5,225 nucleotides of DNA from Dysgonamonadaceae bacterium (GTDB lineage: Bacteria > Bacteroidota > Bacteroidia > Bacteroidales > Azobacteroidaceae), in NCBI GenBank assembly GCA_031256015.1, contig JAIRRK010000116.1, positions 1-5,225 on the forward strand, in the 5' to 3' direction. Under the pieces are notes generated by a model. It was not told the DNA's origin. It searched no databases and saw only the letters and a program-made list of their open reading frames with translations. This document shows, in pieces, positions 1-5,225 of the stretch. The translations under genes were made by a program, and so were the position numbers. Numbering within the stretch: the stretch's first letter is position 1; every line of letters starts with the position of its first letter.

Positions 1-89
1 AAAGCTTATAAAATCATCTATCTAAATCATTAAAAGTCGGAGTTGTGCATCTGCCCTGCACATGGCACACTGTCGTGCCGATATGTGCA

Positions 90-257
90 GCCTGTTCCGA
101 GAAAGATTATTTGTCTTCCAAAAAACTTTATTTGTCTTCCGAAAAAGATTATTTGTCTTCCGAAAAAGATTATTTGTCTCCCGAAAAACTTTATCGGTCT
201 CCCGAAAAACTTTAGTTGTCCTACAATAAAGTTTAATTGTCTTACGGCAGATATTCT
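90..257. repeat. Tandem array of 21-bp repeats (about 7-8 units, degenerate at both ends)
   Basis: The TTGTCT-like core recurs at 111, 132, 153, 174, 195, 216 and 237, exactly 21 bp apart each time. A unit reads TTGTCTTCCGAAAAA followed by GATTAT or CTTTAT. The units at 132-152 and 153-173 are identical. Those starting at 111, 174 and 195 carry the CTTTAT/CTTTAG ending. The unit at 216 is more diverged, and the one at 237 matches only in its first half. A partial unit at 90-110 matches in its second half. Because 21 is a multiple of three and the unit lacks stops in some frames, the array gives open frames on both strands: LPKNFIC/LPKKIIC on the plus strand and FFGRQII/FFGRQIK on the minus strand. 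The array is most simply an intergenic minisatellite. A repeat-peptide gene cannot be excluded. Units are directly abutting with no spacers, so this is not a CRISPR array. Confidence 0.93.
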
Positions 258-311
258 GTGGTTACTTATTAAATATTTGTGAAAAACGGCTTTCTTTGCG
301 CCGGATAAAAG

Positions 312-327
312 AGAAAGCAAGCTTTCT
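312..327. repeat. Short inverted repeat (AGAAAGC-AA-GCTTTCT)
   Basis: Two 7-base arms, AGAAAGC and GCTTTCT, flank a 2-base centre. As RNA it would realistically fold as a 6-bp stem (AGAAAG/CTTTCT) with a CAAG tetraloop. On the minus strand it is followed by CTTTTAT and on the plus strand by TTA. It could be a weak terminator for transcripts crossing from either side, or a dyad binding site. It is about 185 bp downstream of the leftward operon's stop codon, which is far for a dedicated terminator. Confidence 0.3.
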
Positions 328-395
328 TTACTTATTATGTTCGTGAGGTTTATATTATTTATTAGTCGCATGACGGATATGTTTAGTTTATGCTG

Positions 396-403
396 CAAAA
401 CTA
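396..403 (-). promoter_or_regulatory. Candidate Bacteroidota -7 box (TAGTTTTG), pointing into the repeat array
   Basis: On the minus strand the sequence TAGTTTTG is a perfect match to the Bacteroidota primary-sigma -7 consensus TAnnTTTG. No TTTG-like -33 element sits at the usual spacing of about 19 bp; the nearest weak candidate, TTTA at 426-429, is about 22 bp upstream. If active, it would start a leftward transcript near 390 that reads through the inverted repeat and the 21-bp array. An 8-mer of this degeneracy in AT-rich DNA can easily occur by chance. Confidence 0.25.
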
Positions 404-510
404 ATGATTTTTTTCAATATTTTATTAAACTCTCCGATTTTTTTGCCGTTTTTTGAAAGAAGAACGACTGTTCGAGGCGCGCCGGTTTTGGAATGTGCCC
501 TCCTTTTCTT

Positions 511-1206
511 TTAAAACAAGGAAGTTAAATAAGTAAGCTTAATGCTGATTACCTGATTGGCAGAAGCCTGAAAGTAGTCGGTTCTCGCATTGTTGAACAC
601 ATCCGATAAACCGAAATAATACCTTCCTTCCAGAACGAAGCGGCCGATTCCCGTTTTCAATTCAATACCGCCGCCTCCGATAATTCCGTAATCGAACTTT
701 CGTTGTATATCCCGGAAATAATAATCGGGTACATTGCCCGAAGCGTACAACGATTCGGCATTTGAATACCCGGCCGGTTCGGCATACAACACTCGTTCCA
801 CTAACTTTTCGCCGACGGCGTATCCGATTTGAGGCCCCAGATTAAATACACCCCGCACCCGTTTCCCCATATCGAAATAAATATGAGTCATGAAAGGAAG
901 TTCGATGTAGGAAATCGAACGTGCATACCTGTTTTTTCTGACTTCATCCGTTAATTCTCTCCATCCTCTGTTCGAATAATTCAATTCGATTTGGAATCCG
1001 AAGTTTTTTTCGGAAATATATCGCAGCGCAACGCCCGCTTGATTTTGCAGGATTTTCTCTTGAGCAACATACGGAACAAACCGCACCCCGGAAAGAGTAA
1101 CGCCTCCGGTTATTCCGTAAGCAAACTCCGGTTTAAAATCCGTGTTCTGAGAGTATAAGGAAACCGTTCCGAGTAAAAGAATAAATCCCAATGCGATTTT
1201 TTTCAT
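511..1206 (-). CDS. PorT-family-like outer membrane beta-barrel protein
   Basis: The 231-residue product starts with a standard signal peptide (MKK, hydrophobic 4-17, likely cleavage near LYS-Q at 19/20). The remainder is rich in alternating aromatic/glycine strands typical of the OMP_b-brl_2 (PorT-like) barrels of Bacteroidota. Recognisable pieces are YIELPFMTHIYF (100-111), the FDYGIIGGGGIEL strand (171-183) and the LEGRYYFGLSDVFN strand (192-205). The final residue is Phe in a strand (TYLTSLF), as expected for a BAM-recognised outer-membrane protein. The size fits a small 8- to 10-strand barrel; PorP/SprF-type partners of type IX cargo are larger. Its ATG lies 3 bp after the stop of the LysM gene, so the two are almost certainly co-transcribed, and it is the last gene of that operon. 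Annotation pipelines often call such proteins 'PorT family', but I cannot tell whether this is the true T9SS component PorT/SprT or a paralogue; the latter is more likely. Its specific function is unknown. Confidence 0.88.
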   Translation of the reverse strand: MKKIALGFILLLGTVSLYSQNTDFKPEFAYGITGGVTLSGVRFVPYVAQEKILQNQAGVALRYISEKNFGFQIELNYSNRGWRELTDEVRKNRYARSISYIELPFMTHIYFDMGKRVRGVFNLGPQIGYAVGEKLVERVLYAEPAGYSNAESLYASGNVPDYYFRDIQRKFDYGIIGGGGIELKTGIGRFVLEGRYYFGLSDVFNNARTDYFQASANQVISIKLTYLTSLF

Positions 1207-1209
1207 CTT

Positions 1210-2805
1210 TTATTTAATCTGTTTGGCGTTAATCGTAAAATCGGGATTAAATTCCACAAAATAAAGGTTTGTATTAATAAATCCGCCCCAATTATTGGCT
1301 CGTTCGAAATGAAAATCGGTTTGTATGCCGGAATAATTCATTTCATTTACGTGGGCCGCGTAGGCGGTTCCGTATCTGTTTAATAATTGGATAAAAAACA
1401 TTCCGGTATCGTAGCCCAACAACCCGTATTTGGGATAAATACTTATCAATTCGCGTCCGTACCAGCGTGCGTATCTGCCGTAAAAGGCTTTGACTTTCGG
1501 CGAAGTGGGATTGGCATAGTAAACACTGAAAAAAGCGGTATTCAAAAGGGAAAAATCGGCCGATACATCGGAAGCATAAGCCTGCCATGCCGGATACCCG
1601 AAAAGCGAAAGGGAAGTATTCGGCTCGGTTTCTTTGACTGTTCTCAAGGCCGCGAGGAGTTCGAATGTTTCGGCCGTATCGTCGCTCGGCACAAAAACAT
1701 TGTTTTTCGAGTCATCGAGGCTCCGTCTTATTTCGGAAGATAAATATCGATTGTCGGTAATCACCTGATAAGAGATATTTCTGCTCGTAAGGTCCTTTTG
1801 AAGAAGACGAATAAAGTCCAATTTATTTTTATCGCTGTCCGATATATAAAAAACGATGTTGGAATGTTGGTATTGATTGCAAAAAGCATCGGAAGCCTTT
1901 GAATACAAATAAGATTGGGGTGTATTAATCTGAAAGACGGAAAAATTATTCAGAGGTTCCTCGCTGTTCGAAGTAACCGGAATCACATAAGGTATATTAT
2001 TCGATTGAGCAAACCGTGAAATCGATTTAATTTGTTCGGCGGTCAGGCCTCCGATAATCAGATTCACCTCTTTCATTGTTTCTTTTTCCAGGATAGACGG
2101 AATCATATCGGTTTTCAAACCGGTATCGTAAACTTGCAAATTAACCGAAATACCTTGCTTTTTCAAATCTTCCAAGGCAAGGAGAAACCCTTCGTAATAT
2201 TCAACCATCCGGTCGTTTCCCGCATTTTCCGGAGTGATTCCTTCGTTCAGTCGAAAAGGCAAAAGCAAAGCCACTTTCACTGTCCGAATCTCTTCCCCTG
2301 TTTTCGATTGATTGAGCAAGGTATTCGTAAGCAATTTATTGTAAGTTTCGTTTTCCTCATCCGGCGGAGTGGTTACTTTATTCGTCGGTATGCGGATTAT
2401 TTTTCCGATGGTAAATGTGGCGACGGACAATCCGGGATTAGCTTCGATAATATCTTCTCCCTGCATATAATAGTTTTTCGAAACGGAATAAAGCGTTTCT
2501 TTCGGCTGAATGGTATGATACAGATAAGAGCCCGACTTTTGAGGAATTTTCAATTGTTTATCGGCCTGTATGCCTGTATCCGCGCCCGGATTCAGTTGAT
2601 AAATATCATCTTCGGTTACTCCGTACATTTTGGCGATGGAATAAACGGTTTGACCTCGTTCGATGGTATGAAAAAAATAATCTTGTGACGAGTCCTGATT
2701 CCGGAAACGAGAAAAAGTTACCTCCGGATAAAATGCTTCTTCCGATTTTACGTTATAAGAATAAATAGTAATGAAGAATATCGCTATCCATATTTTTTTT
2801 GACAT
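1210..2805 (-). CDS. Exported protein with two LysM domains and a periplasmic-binding-protein (type 1) fold
   Basis: I place the start at the ATG at 2805 (MSKKIW...), giving 531 residues. The frame is open to a TTG at 2844, but that TTG lies inside the promoter -7 box and would put 13 hydrophilic residues ahead of the signal peptide. Residues 1-21 form the signal peptide. LysM 1 spans about 43-88 (HTIERGQTVYSIAKMYGV, ending QLKIP) and LysM 2 about 94-140 (HTIQPKETLYSVSKNYY, ending IIRIP). After a polar linker, 176 onward (VKVALLLPF) resembles the ABC-type amino-acid/leucine-binding fold: EYYEGFLLALEDL helix near 200, IIGGLTAEQIKSISRFAQ and an IPYVIP strand. LysM modules bind peptidoglycan glycan, so the protein is probably periplasmic and tethered to the wall. 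No permease or ATPase gene is nearby, so a transport role is doubtful. A binding-protein fold put to cell-wall use is known from LpoA of Gammaproteobacteria, an analogy of fold only. It is the first gene of a leftward operon with the outer-membrane barrel gene. Confidence 0.9.
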   Translation of the reverse strand: MSKKIWIAIFFITIYSYNVKSEEAFYPEVTFSRFRNQDSSQDYFFHTIERGQTVYSIAKMYGVTEDDIYQLNPGADTGIQADKQLKIPQKSGSYLYHTIQPKETLYSVSKNYYMQGEDIIEANPGLSVATFTIGKIIRIPTNKVTTPPDEENETYNKLLTNTLLNQSKTGEEIRTVKVALLLPFRLNEGITPENAGNDRMVEYYEGFLLALEDLKKQGISVNLQVYDTGLKTDMIPSILEKETMKEVNLIIGGLTAEQIKSISRFAQSNNIPYVIPVTSNSEEPLNNFSVFQINTPQSYLYSKASDAFCNQYQHSNIVFYISDSDKNKLDFIRLLQKDLTSRNISYQVITDNRYLSSEIRRSLDDSKNNVFVPSDDTAETFELLAALRTVKETEPNTSLSLFGYPAWQAYASDVSADFSLLNTAFFSVYYANPTSPKVKAFYGRYARWYGRELISIYPKYGLLGYDTGMFFIQLLNRYGTAYAAHVNEMNYSGIQTDFHFERANNWGGFINTNLYFVEFNPDFTINAKQIK

Positions 2806-2841
2806 AAGCTGTATCTTAAGTTTATTTGTTCGGACAAGATG

Positions 2842-2871
2842 CAAAGTTAGAAATAATTCTTAATTTTGAAA
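2842..2871 (-). promoter_or_regulatory. Predicted promoter of the leftward LysM/outer-membrane-barrel operon
   Basis: Read on the minus strand, TTTC (2871-2868) is followed by an 18-bp spacer and TAACTTTG (2849-2842). The second element is a perfect TAnnTTTG -7 box; the first is one mismatch from the TTTG -33 box, at near-normal spacing. Transcription would begin around 2835-2838, leaving a leader of about 30 nt before the ATG at 2805. The match supports the downstream ATG start over the TTG at 2844, which would lie upstream of the transcript start. Confidence 0.6.
2861..2868 (+). promoter_or_regulatory. Candidate -7 box (TAATTTTG) of the rightward CHU_C/transglycosylase operon
   Basis: TAATTTTG matches the Bacteroidota -7 consensus TAnnTTTG exactly and ends 4 bp before the ATG at 2873. 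No TTTG is found about 19 bp upstream, so the -33 element is missing or poor. If used, the start site would fall at or within a few bases of the ATG, giving a leaderless or nearly leaderless mRNA. It overlaps the spacer and -33 region of the opposing promoter, so the two would compete for polymerase. The true promoter could instead lie further left, inside the leftward gene. Confidence 0.4.
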
Positions 2872-2872
2872 C

Positions 2873-4243
2873 ATGAAAAAAGTCATACTTTACATAATAT
2901 TGTTACTTTTCGCTTTACCCGCTTATTGTGATTACCGGGTAACAGGCGGTTCCAAAGAACCTTATCCCGCCGAAGAAGGAAATAATATCCGGGTTTATCT
3001 GCTCGACGGATTAACTTCCGGACAAATCACTTTCACTTCAAAAGACATTCCTTCTCACAGGCATCAATGGTACAAATACCGGACAAGAGCAACGGAAGCC
3101 GTCCCGGTAACTTCCACGATTATCGATTCGGAAAGTTCGGCCGTTACCGGTATCGAAGACGGCTATGCCTATTTCGTGGGAGAAATAAACAGCAGTAAAA
3201 CCCGTTATGTTTGGATTATCGATTACAGTAAATACAAACCGATTATTCATAGTCTGAATTTTTCGGAAGAGATAATAGAAGATGAAGACAAAGAGAATTT
3301 ATCGGGGAAATGCCTCTCGATCAGATTAATTATCGACATGGAAGCCGAAAAATTAACATACAGAACGCCCGACGGAATCCGGAAAGAATTATTGCGCAAA
3401 TTTCATTTGGAGTACAACGATTTGGTTTGGAAAGACAATCTTTTCGTTACCGGGAAAAAAGAACAGGCCTGCAATGGTCCTCTTTCCGAAATCATCCTGC
3501 CCGATGCGCCGTTAATGAACACTTCTTTCACTTTGCGGGGCGATGACTTTGCCGAATACTTCGATTATCGACAAAATCAAACAACCGGAGAATACGAAGC
3601 TAAAACATTCGAAGTACACACTTTCGCTTATCTGAAAGATAAAGACGGAACGGAGAATGAATACACCCCGGAAAACAATCCTTTACCGGGAAGCAATGCT
3701 CCTGTTTCCGTCCGATTCGAAGCTTATTCAAACGACATTCAGGGGACGATGTATTTATGGAAAATATTCAAAATCAATCCGGCGACCGGAGAGCGCGAAA
3801 CAAGCGAAAGTTTCAGATACACCACTCCGGTTTGCGAACCGGAATTTACGCAATCGGGAACGTATGAGGTTGAACTGGAACTGGGAAGTACCTTTTTATC
3901 CTCTTCCTGCCGATACAAATCCGACCCTTACGAATTTCTTATCTTTATCGAAGAATCGATGCTCGAACTACCCAACGCATTCAGTCCGGGAAGTTCCGTC
4001 GGTGACAACGACATATACAAAGTCAAACACAAATCGTTAATCAGTTTCAAAGCATCCATCTTCAACCGATGGGGAAATTTGCTGTACCGATGGAACGACC
4101 CCGACCAAGGTTGGGACGGAAAAGTAAGCGGAAAATACGTCCCTACGGGAGTTTATTTCATTGTTGTAGAAGCCCGAGGTGCCGACGGAAAAACCTATAA
4201 AATAAACGGCGATATAAATATTTTACGTGCCCGAAACAAGTAA
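2873..4243 (+). CDS. Secreted protein with C-terminal CHU_C (gliding-motility-associated / T9SS type B sorting) domain
   Basis: The 456-residue product begins with a signal peptide (MKKVILYIILLLFALPAYC, cleavage near 19). The Cys there is not in a proper lipobox (PAYC), so I do not call it a lipoprotein. Residues 20-270 form a beta-rich region I do not recognise, with an acidic patch at 132-141. About 277-360 looks like a PKD-type Ig domain (PVSVRFEA ... FTQSGTYEVEL). Residues 363-456 are a CHU_C domain: LPNAFSP (366-372), IFNRWGN (396-402), GWDGK (413-417), PTGVYF (424-429) and a final INGDINILR strand. In this family the domain routes proteins through the type IX secretion system to the cell surface. 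The usual NGDGxND calcium-like loop is altered here to GSSVGDND (373-380). The transglycosylase gene follows after 17 bp, so the two are likely one operon. The N-terminal function is unknown; adhesin or envelope-structure roles are possible. Confidence 0.88.
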   Translation: MKKVILYIILLLFALPAYCDYRVTGGSKEPYPAEEGNNIRVYLLDGLTSGQITFTSKDIPSHRHQWYKYRTRATEAVPVTSTIIDSESSAVTGIEDGYAYFVGEINSSKTRYVWIIDYSKYKPIIHSLNFSEEIIEDEDKENLSGKCLSIRLIIDMEAEKLTYRTPDGIRKELLRKFHLEYNDLVWKDNLFVTGKKEQACNGPLSEIILPDAPLMNTSFTLRGDDFAEYFDYRQNQTTGEYEAKTFEVHTFAYLKDKDGTENEYTPENNPLPGSNAPVSVRFEAYSNDIQGTMYLWKIFKINPATGERETSESFRYTTPVCEPEFTQSGTYEVELELGSTFLSSSCRYKSDPYEFLIFIEESMLELPNAFSPGSSVGDNDIYKVKHKSLISFKASIFNRWGNLLYRWNDPDQGWDGKVSGKYVPTGVYFIVVEARGADGKTYKINGDINILRARNK

Positions 4244-4260
4244 ACAAAAACACCTGTCAC

Positions 4261-5225
4261 ATGCCGACCAATAATAAGTTTTCATTGAAAAATTATCTCT
4301 TTTTATTTCTTCTTTTAATTGCAATTACCCTCCTTACACTTATTTTGATAAGCAGCAAGGACACGAAAGAACTCATCGAAAAGCAACCCTTTGTAGATTC
4401 ATTTACGGTTTCGGTTCCCGTTCCCGATGATATAGAATTTTGCAATCAAACAATCTCGTTGAAAAGGCTGGATATGAGAGAACGTTTCGACCGTGAAATC
4501 AACAGTTTCACTTACTTTCATTCCACAACATTATTGTATTTGAAGAGAGCCAATCGGTATTTTCCCGTGATTGAACCCATTCTGAAAAAGAACGGAATCC
4601 CGGACGATTTCAAATATTTAGCCGTCATCGAAAGCGGATTGGATGAAAGAGCCTTATCTCCCGCCAAAGCAGCGGGATTATGGCAATTTATGGAAACCAC
4701 CGGAAAAAGTTACGGACTGGAAATCCGTTCCGAAGTCGATGAACGTTATCACACAATCAAAGCGACGGAAGCGGCCTGCAACTATTTAAAGGACGCATAT
4801 CAACAATTCGGGAACTGGATTGACGTAGCCGTTGCTTACAATGCCGGAACAAATCGAATTTCAACTCAGATGAGTAAACAATATGTCGATTCGGCATTCG
4901 ATTTACTGTTAGTGTCGGAATCGTCTCGTTATGTATTTCGAATCATGGCCGTCAAACAGATATTCATGAACCCTCAACGTTACGGATTCATTCTCAAAAA
5001 AGAAGATGTATATCCTCTCGTGAACGTAAACTACGTTGATGTTTCTTCCGATATTTCCGACTTAGCCGCTTTCGCCAAGACTCACGGAATTAATTACATG
5101 ATTCTGAAAGATTATAATCTTTGGTTAAGAGATACGCAAATAACAATACCGCGAAGCAGTTCCAAGATTTACCGAATTGCCATTCCCGAAAAAGAAGAGC
5201 TGTACTTCGATAGGAATCGGGTGAA
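4261..5225 (+). CDS. Membrane-anchored murein lytic transglycosylase, GH23/MltD-like (3' end beyond window)
   Basis: The frame is open from the ATG at 4261 to the window edge (321 codons), with no stop. Residues 12-31 form one strongly hydrophobic N-terminal segment without a lipobox, so this is likely a signal anchor facing the periplasm rather than a lipoprotein as in E. coli MltD. The SLT/GH23 domain covers about 100-230. IPDDFKYLAVIESGLDERA carries the catalytic acid Glu124 in the E-S motif; AAGLWQFMETTGKSYGL (137-153) holds the conserved GLWQFM motif; AYNAG (192-196) is the third signature. This enzyme class cleaves the MurNAc-GlcNAc bond in peptidoglycan, leaving 1,6-anhydroMurNAc ends. 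After 275 the pattern (LAAFAKTHGINYMILKDYN ... ITIPRSSSKIYRIAIP) resembles the segment between SLT and C-terminal LysM repeats in MltD relatives, so LysM domains probably follow outside the window. All key residues are intact. It follows the CHU_C gene by 17 bp in another frame, consistent with co-transcription. An mltD symbol is plausible but orthology is not shown. Confidence 0.92.
   Translation, partial: MPTNNKFSLKNYLFLFLLLIAITLLTLILISSKDTKELIEKQPFVDSFTVSVPVPDDIEFCNQTISLKRLDMRERFDREINSFTYFHSTTLLYLKRANRYFPVIEPILKKNGIPDDFKYLAVIESGLDERALSPAKAAGLWQFMETTGKSYGLEIRSEVDERYHTIKATEAACNYLKDAYQQFGNWIDVAVAYNAGTNRISTQMSKQYVDSAFDLLLVSESSRYVFRIMAVKQIFMNPQRYGFILKKEDVYPLVNVNYVDVSSDISDLAAFAKTHGINYMILKDYNLWLRDTQITIPRSSSKIYRIAIPEKEELYFDRNRV

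Larger units (their letters stand above)
258..510. other. AT-rich intergenic spacer without a convincing gene
   Basis: This stretch lies between the repeat array and the end of the leftward operon. It contains T-runs around 408-414, 438-444 and 449-454, a short inverted repeat at 312-327, a -7-like box at 396-403 on the minus strand and a GGCGCGCC palindrome at 476-483. The region just downstream of the operon's last stop codon shows only a weak 4-bp stem (GAAC/GTTC, 462-473), so I cannot name a clear rho-independent terminator for that operon. I see no tRNA, ncRNA or riboswitch signature. Confidence 0.6.

Noticed and set aside
90..257. CRISPR array
   Set aside because: Units abut directly with a 21-bp period and no unique spacers, and no cas genes are present.
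43..282. 79-residue rightward open frame over the repeat array (LPKNFIC repeats)
   Set aside because: It is explained by the 21-bp repeat being a multiple of three without stops. It has no signal, domain or good promoter, and the opposite strand is equally open.
462..473. GAAC-GACT-GTTC hairpin as terminator of the leftward operon
   Set aside because: The stem is only 4 bp and is followed on the minus strand by TTCTTTC rather than a clean T-run; too weak to call.
476..483. GGCGCGCC palindrome as a functional site
   Set aside because: It is a single 8-bp palindrome with no loop and no partner motif; it stands out only because the surrounding DNA is AT-rich.
2032..2688. 218-residue rightward open frame inside the LysM gene
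   Set aside because: It is antisense to a well-supported coding sequence, with low-complexity Phe/Arg/Ile composition and no recognisable domain; a shadow frame.
2806..2844. TTG start at 2844 extending the LysM protein by 13 residues
   Set aside because: The TTG is part of the predicted -7 box (TAACTTTG) and the added residues would precede a normal signal peptide; the ATG at 2805 is preferred.
2915..2931. Lipoprotein signal at Cys19 of the CHU_C protein
   Set aside because: The residues before Cys (L-P-A-Y) do not fit a lipobox; a normal signal peptidase I site is more likely.
4518..4700. 60-residue leftward open frame inside the transglycosylase gene
   Set aside because: It lies antisense to the conserved SLT catalytic region, which fully explains the sequence.

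Overview
The window looks like chromosomal DNA of a Bacteroidota member, most likely order Bacteroidales. The evidence is the protein families (a PorT-like/OMP_b-brl_2 outer-membrane barrel, a CHU_C/type IX 'type B' C-terminal domain, a two-LysM plus periplasmic-binding-fold protein), perfect TAnnTTTG promoter -7 boxes, weak or absent Shine-Dalgarno sequences and a fairly AT-rich composition. Genus cannot be assigned. A type IX secretion (T9SS) sorting domain favours lineages that carry that system, such as Porphyromonas, Tannerella, Parabacteroides, Odoribacter or Dysgonomonas relatives.

Layout: positions 1-510 contain no convincing gene. They hold a tandem array of 21-bp repeats (about 90-257) and an AT-rich spacer with a small inverted repeat and an isolated -7-like box. 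From 511 to 2805 there is a leftward two-gene operon. The promoter-proximal gene (1210-2805) encodes an exported protein with two LysM domains followed by a type-1 periplasmic-binding-protein fold. Three bases after its stop lies a small outer-membrane beta-barrel gene (511-1206). A 67-bp divergent intergenic region (2806-2872) carries two back-to-back -7 boxes pointing outward. From 2873 rightward is a second operon: a secreted protein with a PKD-like region and a C-terminal CHU_C domain (2873-4243), and, 17 bp later, a membrane-anchored GH23/MltD-like murein lytic transglycosylase (4261 to beyond the window edge).

How the genes may work together: all four products are predicted to be exported, and at least two contain peptidoglycan-directed modules (LysM; lytic transglycosylase). 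The other two are an outer-membrane barrel and a probable surface or T9SS-exported protein. This suggests a cell-envelope locus joining peptidoglycan binding and cleavage to the outer membrane or cell surface. No ABC permease or ATPase is visible, so the binding-protein-like domain is more likely a sensor, scaffold or regulator than a transport component. That functional link is inference; the families are recognised from motifs only. I see no RNA gene, insertion sequence, CRISPR array or prophage feature.
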